Shown here piece after piece: positions 1 to 11,853 of a stretch of 64,000 nt of DNA. The notes beneath the pieces are model-generated. The model was not told the DNA's origin. It worked only from the letters and a program-made list of their open reading frames with translations, and did no database searches. The translations under genes and the position numbers were made by a program. Each line of letters starts with the position of its first letter. Within the stretch, counting starts at the first letter, position 1. The DNA is from Ficedula albicollis (taxonomy: Eukaryota > Chordata > Aves > Passeriformes > Muscicapidae): positions 39,262,592-39,326,591 of the forward strand of contig NC_021673.1 of NCBI RefSeq assembly GCF_000247815.1. Direction: 5' to 3'.

Positions 1-1033
1 GATTTTATTAATTTGGAATATGGAAATGAAATGTATGGAGCTGTGGAAATTGCATAGTGGACTGAAGTAAATTTTGGTTATTCCTTTGTGCTGATTATTG
101 AGTAATTTTGGAATGAGAGATGATAGATAATATGTTGCCTACATATAAGGAATTGATATGGCGTGCTTTCTGGTAACCTAAGTAGTGGCATAAATGGATG
201 AACTCTGTGATGCATTAATAGACACACGACAAATACCAAATCACCCTTCATTTCAGATATGAAATCGATAGTATTTTGTTTGATTCTGTAAAATGTAGTC
301 TTGGTGGCAGTTGTTGGTATATTTGATTCCTTTCTCTTGCAAGTTGTTAATGCACTGTGAATATAATGGAGAAAGGAAAATGTTATAGGTGCAAACTGTT
401 AGTAATTGTCTGATTGTGTTTGTGGCAATCAATTGAAATATTCAGTGGACACTTCCTGAATTAGAGTATAGCATCATATGGACTTTCTGATAGTGGCTGT
501 GTGCTTGTTTGGCTTGGGTCTTTTATTTTGTTGTGGTTTGCTTTGCTTTGCTTTGGTTGGAGCAGGGGTTGTGGTTTTTTTTTGTCACATATGTTTACTT
601 CTGGTATGTTTAAAATTGACTTTGAAGTGAATGATGAGATAGACCTTGAAACCCTCACTGTCTGGTGGCTGGTTCTGTATACAGTTGTTTTCAGATGGCT
701 GTCTCAGGCTTCTTATCTGTCAGCCTGTGACATATGGTCAGTGCTGGAGCTGGGCCAGGGCTGCACATTGCTGTTTAGAAGAGTCCCTGCTATTGCACCT
801 CTCGTGGTGAGAGGCTGGGCTCAGTGCAGAAGAATAGCTTCCCCCCAGTCCTGCCAACCCATTTCAACTGATGTGGTTAGTAGGTTTCATTCTCTTAATG
901 CACTAAAAAGAAAGATTGATAGAAATGGCTGGTTGCATGCAGCTTTTATAATGAATCCCAGTATGTTTCAGTATCGAATTAACTAAGCAACTGGTAGTAA
1001 AAATGACAGTCAGCTTTATTGTTTTGGTCTCTT
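1..1033. other. Unique AT-rich non-coding DNA
   Basis: No gene is recognised. A 161-codon open frame runs on the plus strand at 501-986. Its translation is rich in Trp, Cys and Leu, has no domain I know, and has no convincing initiation or splice context, so I treat it as chance. A short T tract lies near 570. No repeat family was recognised. Confidence 0.6.
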
Positions 1034-1147
1034 GACAAAAGTATGTGTAAGAAAATAACAAGATTTGATGTGGTTCTGCTGGTTCTCCGACAAAAGTATG
1101 TGTAAGAAAATACTCTAACAAGATTTGATGTGGTTCTGCTGGTTCTC
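1034..1147. repeat. Direct tandem doublet, 55/59-bp units
   Basis: Two adjacent copies occupy 1034-1088 and 1089-1147. Both begin gacaaaagtatgtgtaagaa and end ggttctgctggttctc. The second copy carries 4 extra bases after gaaaata, and there is one extra c at the junction. The last bases of this doublet (ending at 1147) are also the start of the next one, so the two are chained. Confidence 0.95.
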
Positions 1148-1468
1148 AAGATAGAAGTCAAGTGGCTATGTACCAAAGCGCTGCTTAGTCAAGTAGCCTT
1201 GCAATAATAGCATTCAAAGAGTATTTCAGGCAATTAGGACGAACAGTTTTTTGCTGGATAAAACATTTTAATAGCTAAGCTGTTCTGTCATGCTTAGGAC
1301 TGTGTGTCAAGATAGAAGTCAAGTGGCTGTGTACCAAAGCGCTGCTTAGTCAAGTAGCCTTGCAATAATAGCATTCAAAGAGTATTTCAGGCAATTAGGA
1401 CGAACAGTTTTTTGCTGGATAAAACATTTTAATAGCTAAGCTGTTCTGTCATGCTTAGGACTGTGTGT
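1147..1468. repeat. Direct tandem doublet, 161-bp units
   Basis: Copies lie at 1147-1307 and 1308-1468, starting caagatagaagtcaagtggc and ending gcttaggactgtgtgt. I see one substitution (ggctatgt versus ggctgtgt). There is no third copy. It directly follows the 55/59-bp doublet. Confidence 0.95.
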
Positions 1469-1769
1469 GAGTCTTCAATCACATCAAAGCTGTTTCATGT
1501 GGCAGATTTTACTTCAGTGTTGATGACTGATGCCTATTAGTGAATTGATTTGCTGAGATGAATATGAAACTTCAGTCTGTTGTAGAAGAATGCTTAAGTC
1601 TTTGAACTGAGAGTTAAAGGCTTACAGGTTTTTACAGCAGTGTCATTTTTTCTAGTTTTCTGAAGCCTTCTCTTTATAAAAAAGCAGTTGTTTCAGTATA
1701 CAAGATAGTATTATATTTGATTTTCTTTTTTTTTGCTAGCAAGTGTAAAGCATTGGCTATCTTAGTGGG
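1469..1769. other. Unique AT-rich spacer
   Basis: About 300 bases between two doublets. There are short T runs (for example 1728-1735) and no open frame of note. Nothing else is seen. Confidence 0.6.
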
Positions 1770-1904
1770 AAGCCCTTTGGTGATTTGCAATTTCCAAAAA
1801 AAACCAACTTGAGCTGGAGGTTTCCTGGGTTTGTTGAAAGCCCTTTGGTGACTTGCAATTTACAAAAAAAACAACTTGAGCTGGAGGTTTCCTGGGTTTG
1901 TTGA
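1770..1904. repeat. Direct tandem doublet, 68-bp units, joined to the 1,665-bp doublet
   Basis: Copies lie at 1770-1837 and 1838-1904, starting aagccctttggtga and ending cctgggtttgttgaa. They differ at a few sites around the A run (ttccaaaa versus ttacaaaa). A further partial copy of the same unit opens the second 1,665-bp copy at about 3511. That partial copy matches the first 68-bp unit better than the second. Confidence 0.93.
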
Positions 1905-4900
1905 ATTATTTACACTAATGATAAAATAGCAATAAAGTGCACTCCATGATGCTGTTTTTCAAAATCACAAAATTACATCTAACTTCATGTGTCTGCTGCT
2001 TTAACGCAGTTCTAGATAGATAGATTGATCGATAACTATTAGTAACTTTAATATTAGCAAATATGTTTCTATAGTCAATACAGAATCACTTCATTTAGTT
2101 TTATGCTTTGTTGACATAGTCTAAACAGTGTTTTCATTTGAACTTCATCTATTTTCTATTAGAGTCAAATGTTACAAAATAAATATATCAGCCGGGCAGG
2201 ATTCTTCAGAATAATGAGGAAAGCTGAGCCATTCTACAGTATATCTTACCCTAAAGTATCATCTAAAGGATACATCCTTTCTTGGTTTTAGTGAAATGTA
2301 AGTCATTGTTAAAAGACATTTTAGCTTTTCCTAATAAAAAGCCTGACCATATTTCATAAAAGTAAGTTTGTTCCAGATGTAGGCTACTTGAAATGGTTGT
2401 GATTGCATCTTGTCTCCACTGTATGTCCTCTTTCATATATGAAATAAATCATGACTGGGCAATAGGAATGTGATAATTCTGAAACCTAAATGTCACAGAA
2501 GGTGTGAAGAAAGTCAGATTCAAGAATACAGCTATCTTAAGTAGCTACCTAGGTGGTTCTGATAGGAAAGTTTCTGAGCTGAATTGGAACTTAGGTGAAG
2601 TATTGCAAGACGATTTGCAAAACTTTTCATTAACTGAGCAGGTCAAAGCTTCGGGTTTCTCCAATTCATGAAAAAAGCCCCAAATGGAACAGTATCTAGC
2701 ACAGTAGCATCCCTCAATCCCATGGTGAGCTACACTGTCTCTACAAGCTCCAGGCAGCTGTAGGTTCCACTGCTGCAGCAGCTGTGATCTTAACATTTCC
2801 CCCGCCTCATCCCTGTGAAGAGAATACACTGTATAATCTTCGTGTTTGTTTGGAAGACAAAAAAAGTCTTGCTCACAAATATGCCTTGGAATTGGCAGAT
2901 TATCACTGCTGGGACTTGCAGCATCTTTACAAAACTGTGGAATGCTCTGGGTTTCAGAGTTCCTAGAAAATCTGTCACTATGGCTTTAAAAGAAGATTTA
3001 ATACTATAAGAAATTAGAGTTGCCTGCCTCCCTACTTCCTTTTCTGTAGTTTGGGTACTGGGTGATGGAGAGAGTCCTCTTGGCTCCACAAACTTTGGCT
3101 CCTTCCTCAGAACTGAGAATGTATAATGTTCTGTGTGTAAAGAAGCCAAGCTGAGCAGTGTAATCATTGCTATTTTTGGAGGAAGGCATGTCATAAAAAA
3201 GCATGTTATACTTCACATTTAACAGAAAGAAGTGAATGGTTTTCAGCATGTGTTGTCCCATCCCTCCCTCCATTTTACTTTTATATTGAGCTGAATTTAC
3301 TCTTCAAGGACAGTCCTGAATGCAAAGCAGGTACACTTATGTTTTAAATCTGCAGCATTGTGAAATTTCAGTTTGTCAGGAGATGGTATACCTAAATTGT
3401 AGATATTTGCCACTTGTCTTTTTTTTCCCTCTCATTGAAATATCAAAGCTTGATTGCTAGAAATGGCACACATATTATGCTCCTGAGTAGTGCAGAGTAT
3501 AGCTTTTCTCAGTGATTTGCAATTTCCAAAAAAAACCAACTTGAGCTGGAGGTTTCCTGGGTTTGTTGAATTATTTACACTAATGATAAAATAGCAATAA
3601 AGTGCACTCCATGATGCTGTTTTTCAAAATCACAAAATTACATCTAACTTCATGTGTCTGCTGCTTTAACGCAGTTCTAGATAGATAGATTGATCGATAA
3701 CTATTAGTAACTTTAATATTAGCAAATATGTTTCTATAGTCAATACAGAATCACTTCATTTAGTTTTATGCTTTGTTGACATAGTCTAAACAGTGTTTTC
3801 ATTTGAACTTCATCTATTTTCTATTAGAGTCAAATGTTACAAAATAAATATATCAGCCGGGCAGGATTCTTCAGAATAATGAGGAAAGCTGAGCCATTCT
3901 ACAGTATATCTTACCCTAAAGTATCATCTAAAGGATACATCCTTTCTTGGTTTTAGTGAAATGTAAGTCATTGTTAAAAGACATTTTAGCTTTTCCTAAT
4001 AAAAAGCCTGACCATATTTCATAAAAGTAAGTTTGTTCCAGATGTAGGCTACTTGAAATGGTTGTGATTGCATCTTGTCTCCACTGTATGTCCTCTTTCA
4101 TATATGAAATAAATCATGACTGGGCAATAGGAATGTGATAATTCTGAAACCTAAATGTCACAGAAGGTGTGAAGAAAGTCAGATTCAAGAATACAGCTAT
4201 CTTAAGTAGCTACCTAGGTGGTTCTGATAGGAAAGTTTCTGAGCTGAATTGGAACTTAGGTGAAGTATTGCAAGACGATTTGCAAAACTTTTCATTAACT
4301 GAGCAGGTCAAAGCTTCGGGTTTCTCCAATTCATGAAAAAAGCCCCAAATGGAACAGTATCTAGCACAGTAGCATCCCTCAATCCCATGGTGAGCTACAC
4401 TGTCTCTACAAGCTCCAGGCAGCTGTAGGTTCCACTGCTGCAGCAGCTGTGATCTTAACATTTCCCCCGCCTCATCCCTGTGAAGAGAATACACTGTATA
4501 ATCTTCGTGTTTGTTTGGAAGACAAAAAAAGTCTTGCTCACAAATATGCCTTGGAATTGGCAGATTATCACTGCTGGGACTTGCAGCATCTTTACAAAAC
4601 TGTGGAATGCTCTGGGTTTCAGAGTTCCTAGAAAATCTGTCACTATGGCTTTAAAAGAAGATTTAATACTATAAGAAATTAGAGTTGCCTGCCTCCCTAC
4701 TTCCTTTTCTGTAGTTTGGGTACTGGGTGATGGAGAGAGTCCTCTTGGCTCCACAAACTTTGGCTCCTTCCTCAGAACTGAGAATGTATAATGTTCTGTG
4801 TGTAAAAAAGCCAAGCTGAGCAGTGTAATCATTGCTATTTTTGGAGGAAGGCATGTCATAAAAAAGCATGTTATACTTCACATTTAACAGAAAGAAGTGA

Positions 4901-5175
4901 ATGGTTTTCAGCATGTGTTGTCCCATCCCTCCCTCCATTTTACTTTTATATTGAGCTGAATTTACTCTTCAAGGACAGTCCTGAATGCAAAGCAGGTACA
5001 CTTATGTTTTAAATCTGCAGCATTGTGAAATTTCAGTTTGTCAGGAGATGGTATACCTAAATTGTAGATATTTGCCACTTGTCTTTTTTTTCCCTCTCAT
5101 TGAAATATCAAAGCTTGATTGCTAGAAATGGCACACATATTATGCTCCTGAGTAGTGCAGAGTATAGCTTTTCTC
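1846..5175. repeat. Direct tandem doublet, 1,665-bp units
   Basis: Copy 1 spans about 1846-3510 and copy 2 about 3511-5175, with a constant offset of 1,665. Every line I compared is identical except one substitution (g at 3142, a at 4807) and the short stretch at the 5' junction. Chance open frames inside (for example 134 codons on the minus strand at 2790-3194 and 4455-4859) appear twice for this reason and are not paralogous genes. The content itself is unique AT-rich DNA with no recognised coding or repeat family. Confidence 0.97.
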
Positions 5176-6840
5176 ACAGGTGGTTAGATCCTTATACTTA
5201 AGTGTCATTTTCCTATATTGCCTTGCTGAAAGAGGGGAACAGTTGGAAATACTAAAATAATGTATTTGTAGCTAAAATAATGCCTTTTCAAACTTCCCCA
5301 AATTTTTGGCTGCATTGTGCATAAGACAAAAGATTTCATAGAATACAGCTTCTTGTAAGAAGTAAGTAACTGGCAAGGTTATAACATCTCTGTGGCAACT
5401 TATATACCAATTGCTTATATGGCAAAATAATATTTGAGAAGTATTTTATGTGTTTTTAGCTTCTTTTGGTGTGGACTTAGCAGCTGGAAGCAAGGACAGC
5501 CAGCATGAAGTGAATAGCTGCTCTCTGTGGACGTTACTTGGAGCAACTGCTCCAAATTTTCCTATTAAGTCACTGATATTACCTATCTTCCCCTTCATGT
5601 TTTCTTTTGGTGTGTACTTTTCACCATTCTTTTCTGTGTATTTACTGCAGTTCCTATTACGTTTTTTACATTTCCATTTATTTTAGCCTCTAGCAATATA
5701 AGTAATGCTTGAGGCTTAGAAATACACTGTAAAGGACTGTGCAGCTTAGTGGGCAGAATGACTCTCATTCCAAAACAATCAGTTTAAAATCCTGTGTGTA
5801 GTCTTATCTCTTCTATATTTTGGGAATCATTACATTAATTCTTTGCTTTTTATACTGTCTGCAAAATTGATAAGCAACCAGTGTATGTGATTCTAGTATT
5901 TTGCTTTTGAAAACTAATCACACTGATAATACTTGAAAAAGTTCTTTTTGGGATGATGTTAAGAAAAGCCAAGTGGAATGGCAAAATTTTCAATTTGACT
6001 TAGGGAGAGAGATCAGTGTGCCTCATGGATATTTCTTGTATTATTAATGACTGTAGGGTGTCCAACATTTCTGTTTAATACTGCTTTGACTCTGTTTTTT
6101 CTGAAATGTTGAGGCTGGGATCTTCATAACTCCATGGGATCACATGAATTCCAACAATTTCAGTTATTGTTCTTGGGACCACGTTTAAACTCCTTTCTAG
6201 TGCTACTTTAAAGCTAAAGAGATGGCACAAGTGTCAGGAGCAGAAAACAAAAGGGAGCACAATATCAGGGTAAGACAGGGAGGGAGAAGATGGTCAGCCT
6301 TGCTCTAAAATGCAGCAGGAGAGAAGTGGAGGGACCTGGAGCAGCAGGTACAGCAAGTATCTACCCTGCAGTTGTGCTCTGTGATTTTGATTGTTTGACT
6401 TGGGGAGGCATCAGTCTGTAGCCACAGGCTCATGGCTGTGATGCATGTGATGCTAAAGTGCGAGCAGGATGAAAAAACATAGTAAGAAATGCTTTCTCTG
6501 AACATTTTTCTTCACAAACATCTCCATCCTGAATTTGGGCTCCCTTCCCATTGTGTTACCCATGGAGTTCACCGTCTGCCTGTACAGGCTTATTTTGATC
6601 TGCTGCTAGTCACCTTCTTGAGAACATGTGACACAGAGCAATAAGGTATATGGTGTATATACCTCATCCAGGTGTCTTTAGAATTTACAGCAAAGCAAAA
6701 CTTAGTCAAAAAGATAGGAGTGGTTTATACTAGGGTGCAGGGTTCTGTTGGATAAGGATGTTTTAAAAATTTGCATACTCACTGCAACTGCTTTGTGTTT
6801 TACTTTTGAGTCCCTTTCTGCTTCAAAAGCAGCGAGAAAC
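5176..6840. other. Unique AT-rich non-coding DNA
   Basis: Single-copy-looking sequence with short chance frames only (78 codons plus at 5450-5686, 66 codons minus at 6305-6505). No CR1, SINE, LTR or RNA gene was recognised. Confidence 0.6.
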
Positions 6841-7089
6841 GTGTCCCAAAGATATGCAAGTTAACAGTTACTTTTTGATACGTAAACTTTTCATTCTTTG
6901 TGTCCCAAAGATATGCAAGTTAACAATCACACTGGGATTATATTTTATAACAGCAACCATACTATATTTTATCACTTGAATTAGATTGCTGGTTTTTTTA
7001 ACTGGTGAGGTTTTTAGATTTTATTACCTTGGAACACCTTGGATGAAAAGTGTCAGGTTACTTTTTGATACGTAAACTTTTCATTCTTT
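6841..7089. repeat. Scrambled doublet with order A-B-A-C-B
   Basis: Block A (26 bp, gtgtcccaaagatatgcaag...) is at 6841-6866 and again at 6900-6925. Block B (33 bp, gttactttttgatacgtaaa...) is at 6867-6899 and again at 7057-7089. Block C (6926-7056) occurs once, between the second A and the second B. The order is that expected from an A-C-B unit written twice with C missing from the first copy. Confidence 0.9.
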
Positions 7090-7609
7090 TAGTTATTTTC
7101 TTTGAAGATAGTGCAGAACCACAATTTGTTCTGTAAGGTGTGAAGTATGTAACTATATTGAAACATTTCTTTAAAAATATCTGTTTATTTTCATGGTAAA
7201 AATGATGTTCCAATGTCATATTGTTTACAAAGCATCTGTGTTTTAAAAATAACACAGATGTTTCTTTTCATGGGTCTTCCATGTGTGAAGATGTAGTGTA
7301 CTTGGAAGGCCCTCTAAAATTTAGCTGTTTTTTTAGTAATCTGATATCTTTGAAAATCTATGTTTGATATGAAAAATTACTAGAGAGCACTGAATTTTTT
7401 TTGTCATTGAATAAACTGAGTTTCTAATATCTGCTTGATTGCGTTATTCCTCGCGGTTGTGGGGTGATTTTGGGATTGGTTACGTGCAACGCTCAAAAGC
7501 TTCAGGATGTGTTGAGGCTATTGGTGGCTTGAAAAGTTAGCGACTTTCACGAAGGCAGGAGATGAAATAAAAGAAAGGCAGGCAGTAAAGGGAACCTGCC
7601 ACTGGCTGC

Positions 7610-7611
<2 letters not shown>
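7090..7611. other. Unique AT-rich DNA with a small inverted repeat
   Basis: No gene is seen. A perfect 10-bp inverted repeat (catctgtgtt / aacacagatg) with an 8-base spacer lies at 7233-7260. The last 170 bases become richer in G and C on approach to the G run. Confidence 0.6.

Positions 7612-7679
<68 letters not shown>
7612..7679. repeat. 68-base pure G homopolymer
   Basis: Pure G from 7612 to 7679, entered from ggctgccc and left into cctgccaggtctgg. The 7-mer cctgcca occurs just before the run (7576-7582) and just after it. A minus-strand open frame at 7518-7877 translates the run as polyproline and is not a gene. A homopolymer this long is more likely a sequencing or assembly product than native sequence. 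Confidence 0.9.
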
Positions 7680-7681
<2 letters not shown>

Positions 7682-8891
7682 TGCCAGGTCTGGCAGCTTC
7701 ACTCAGTGATGACGATGTAAGGCACTGTCTGACAACACCCATTAATACCTCCCAGCTGAACAATACCTCCACATCATTTCTGCCAGCTCTCCCAGTTTTT
7801 GAATGATGACAACTTCTCTCCCAGGAGGAGAAGAAAAGAGAAACCAGTGTTAGAGGAGAATAAGAGTACTTCAGCAAGCACCATGTGAGTGCCGATTGGG
7901 AAGGTCAGGGAGATGCCAGAGCACATCCTATGGCACAGCTGAAGCAGGGAAATGAGATGGGGGCATAAGGAGGGGTCATGAAGATCACACATTCCTTTAA
8001 GCAGGAAAAGGCAGGAAAATGCTCAAAAAGCAGCCTGTGATGGACATGGCAGGGTTCCTTGATATTTGCAACGTGCTTAGTGTAGAAAACAACTAAATCT
8101 CTGGTTTAAATTGTGAGCTGGGGAAGGTGTTGTGAAGAGCTGTAACAAGGGTAAAACGAAGCACTTTGATGCTTTTAGTGTGGGGAATTCTGAACAGAGA
8201 AATTCTTTTCCAGCAGTTTTGAGTTGTAGCTGGTCTTTGCAAGTCAGTCTCCTACAGTGTACAAGAGCAGTCCTCAATGCTCTCAGCTCCAGAATTTTTC
8301 AGACTGCCTCTCACAGACATTCCTTTTTCCTTCTCCTAAATAGCTAAACAAAGGTGTTGGTTTAGGGTGGGAGATATTTTGTTTGTTTGTTTTTCCTGTG
8401 AGACAGAATTTGATTTATATTATAAATCTGGTATTTTATATGGATGTTTTTGTAATCTCCTCAGTAAAGCCCACATAAAACACACAAACAACAAAAAAAC
8501 CCCTTTCCCCAACCCCTAAAATAAGTGCATTAAACAAAAATTCATTGCTTGCCAGCAAGGGAAGCAAAACCACCTTGACTGAGACTGTACATCATTGCTA
8601 GGAGACTTTGCAAATACCTGAATGTGTAGGTTTTATATATAGTTAGCTATTTTTGTGAGGTTTTTCCTTTTTTTTCCCCTAAATCTAGACTAATTTCTAG
8701 TATGAAAACTATGTAACTTTACAGAAATTTGGTAGAGGAGAATTATTTGAAAGTGTGACTGTAGTAGGTACTACTGCACTGAAGAAGCAGGCACTGCCAT
8801 TTCATGATAATCATGTAAAAAACATGCTTTTATTAGCAGCTCATTACCCTTGAGTAATTTACTCATTATTGAATAAATGAGGGAAATGGAA
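7680..8891. other. Unique non-coding DNA
   Basis: Only short chance frames are present (66 to 72 codons at 7774-7992, 8077-8277 and 8132-8347). A small gttt run lies near 8382 and an A/C-rich stretch at 8478-8520. No repeat family was recognised. Confidence 0.55.
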
Positions 8892-9489
8892 GATATTTTG
8901 TCTGTTGGTTAGGACTGACAGCATAATGAAGTATTTGTTTTCTTCAATAAATGGCACAATCTCGTAACTGCCTAACACTGTTGTCTTCAGTAAACCACAT
9001 TTGAGCAGAATTTGAATTCTGCTCTTCCCTGTAAAACTTAAATTCCCTCCCGTTGGAAATCTATTTTAAAAAAATCAGTCTTTCTCAGTTCCAATACCAC
9101 GATTATATGGCTTTTCAACAGCTATTAAACTTCAGTGCACTTTATTTTGGGGAGAGAGGTATTGTTTGTTTGTTTGTTTGTTTGGATATTTTGTCTGTTG
9201 GTTGGGACTGACAGCATAATGAAGTATTTGTTTTCTTCAATAAATGGCACAATCTCGTAACTGCCTAACACTGTTGTCTTCAGTAAACCACATTTGAGCA
9301 GAATTTGAATTCTGCTCTTCCCTGTAAAACTTAAATTCCCTCCCGTTGGAAATCTATTTTAAAAAAATCAGTCTTTCTCAGTTCCAATACCACGATTATA
9401 TGGCTTTTCAACAGCTATTAAACTTCAGTGCACTTTATTTTGGGGAGAGAGGTATTGTTTGTTTGTTTGTTTGTTTGTTTGTTTGTTTT
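8892..9489. repeat. Direct tandem doublet, 293-bp units, ending in (GTTT)n
   Basis: Copies lie at 8892-9184 and from 9185, starting gatattttgtctgttggtt. I see one substitution (ggttagg versus ggttggg). Each copy ends in a GTTT microsatellite: about 5 units at 9164-9184 and about 8 units at 9457-9489. Each copy also carries a 10-bp perfect inverted repeat with a 2-base spacer (9003-9024 and 9296-9317). The microsatellite length difference is the kind usually seen between alleles. Confidence 0.95.
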
Positions 9490-9497
9490 GGCTTTAT

Positions 9498-11853
9498 GTT
9501 GTTGCTGGTTTTGTTCTGGGTTTTTTTGCATAGTCATGACAGTGTAAGGCAATGCTGAAATTTTTCTTTTGCTCTTGCTGTATATGGAATATAGATTATC
9601 AATTAATAGATTGAATTTATTGAAATTGTTTTCCAAAATCTCCTGGCAGAAAAGCTGCAGTTTAGGACTAAAAAGTCATGAACTAGTAACAGAGCGTGCT
9701 TTGCAATACTTCAGAAACAAACTATGAAATTGATCTGGATGCTGTTTTCTTGGTGAGCAATAAAACTTATTTATGCTGTACTTACACATTTGCAGCTTTG
9801 TTACAAGCTTTTTGGGGTATCTAATTGGCTGCAGCTTTGAATCATATCATAAACATGCCAAATGTTACTAATTACGATTAAGATATCTACTTGAAGTAAT
9901 CTTTGTTTTCGTTTTCTCTGACAATTTTTTTCACTTATTTACATGCCTTTAATTTTTCATTTTAGCAGCTCTTGCAACACTTTAATTTATTTTTGTTTCA
10001 AGGCTGTGGAATTGGATTAAACAGGATTTTTAAATACTTCCATGTTGCTTGGAAAGAAGCCAGTTACTGTGTATTGGCTTAATAGAAACCATGCTTAGCA
10101 GTGCCTCACATATGGCAGCTCGTGTTTGTGTGGTAAGACATTATGTATTTTAAATATTACCTTTTACGCGATAGTCAAATTTATGCCAGAATCTGAAGTT
10201 TCCTCTGATTAATGTTAACATTCTGGGGGTTTTTTTAGGGGAGAAAAGTGTAGTCAAATACATAATTTACTGTCTGCTTGGCACAAAAGCCATATTTATG
10301 TGGCCTTTATTACCTTGAGATGCATGCTGTGCCTAGAGAGGGCTATAGGTGAGTGATAATATGCTTTTATGACACTTGTAGCCTTCTAATGTTGTAAATA
10401 TTGTGGAGGCCAAGATGGAGATTCTGTAAGTAAGACTGAAATACAAGGCTTTGTGCTCAATTTAGTAGATGGAGCTGTATTTGAAGAATAAGCTGTACAC
10501 TGTTACGGCAATTACTCTTGGAGTAACGACACAGCTGACAATTTAAACCTTAAATTTCTAAAGGCTTTTTCTGCCTTGGATGTTATTGTTGTATTGGATT
10601 TTTTAAATTATTTATATCTTATTGTAACTTGTATGGAATTTGGAGCTTAGTATAGCCTCTAAGAATTTTAAGGCTGTTGTTGCTGGTTTTGTTCTGGGTT
10701 TTTTTGCATAGTCATGACAGTGTAAGGCAATGCTGAAATTTTTCTTTTGCTCTTGCTGTATATGGAATATAGATTATCAATTAATAGATTGAATTTATTG
10801 AAATTGTTTTCCAAAATCTCCTGGCAGAAAAGCTGCAGTTTAGGACTAAAAAGTCATGAACTAGTAACAGAGCGTGCTTTGCAATACTTCAGAAACAAAC
10901 TATGAAATTGATCTGGATGCTGTTTTCTTGGTGAGCAATAAAACTTATTTATGCTGTACTTACACATTTGCAGCTTTGTTACAAGCTTTTTGGGGTATCT
11001 AATTGGCTGCAGCTTTGAATCATATCATAAACATGCCAAATGTTACTAATTACGATTAAGATATCTACTTGAAGTAATCTTTGTTTTCGTTTTCTCTGAC
11101 AATTTTTTTCACTTATTTACATGCCTTTAATTTTTCATTTTAGCAGCTCTTGCAACACTTTAATTTATTTTTGTTTCAAGGCTGTGGAATTGGATTAAAC
11201 AGGATTTTTAAATACTTCCATGTTGCTTGGAAAGAAGCCAGTTACTGTGTATTGGCTTAATAGAAACCATGCTTAGCAGTGCCTCACATATGGCAGCTCG
11301 TGTTTGTGTGGTAAGACATTATGTATTTTAAATATTACCTTTTACGCGATAGTCAAATTTATGCCAGAATCTGAAGTTTCCTCTGATTAATGTTAACATT
11401 CTGGGGGTTTTTTTAGGGGAGAAAAGTGTAGTCAAATACATAATTTACTGTCTGCTTGGCACAAAAGCCATATTTATGTGGCCTTTATTACCTTGAGATG
11501 CATGCTGTGCCTAGAGAGGGCTATAGGTGAGTGATAATATGCTTTTATGACACTTGTAGCCTTCTAATGTTGTAAATATTGTGGAGGCCAAGATGGAGAT
11601 TCTGTAAGTAAGACTGAAATACAAGGCTTTGTGCTCAATTTAGTAGATGGAGCTGTATTTGAAGAATAAGCTGTACACTGTTACGGCAATTACTCTTGGA
11701 GTAACGACACAGCTGACAATTTAAACCTTAAATTTCTAAAGGCTTTTTCTGCCTTGGATGTTATTGTTGTATTGGATTTTTTAAATTATTTATATCTTAT
11801 TGTAACTTGTATGGAATTTGGAGCTTAGTATAGCCTCTAAGAATTTTAAGGCT
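9498..11853. repeat. Direct tandem doublet, 1,178-bp units
   Basis: Copy 1 is 9498-10675 and copy 2 is 10676-11853. No difference was seen in the stretches I compared. The junction is abrupt, in gaattttaaggc/tgttgttgctgg. The content is AT-rich with scattered CpGs (near 10166, 10505 and 10527 in copy 1) and no open frame of interest. It follows the 293-bp doublet with only a few bases between them. Confidence 0.97.

Noticed and set aside
501..986. 161-codon plus frame near the left edge
   Set aside because: Unusual Trp/Cys/Leu composition and no recognisable product or exon structure.
2545..4938. Two identical sets of small frames suggesting paralogous genes
   Set aside because: They are the same chance frames seen twice because of the 1,665-bp doublet.
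7518..7877. 119-codon minus frame with a polyproline core
   Set aside because: The proline run is the 68-base G run. The flanks have no recognisable protein.
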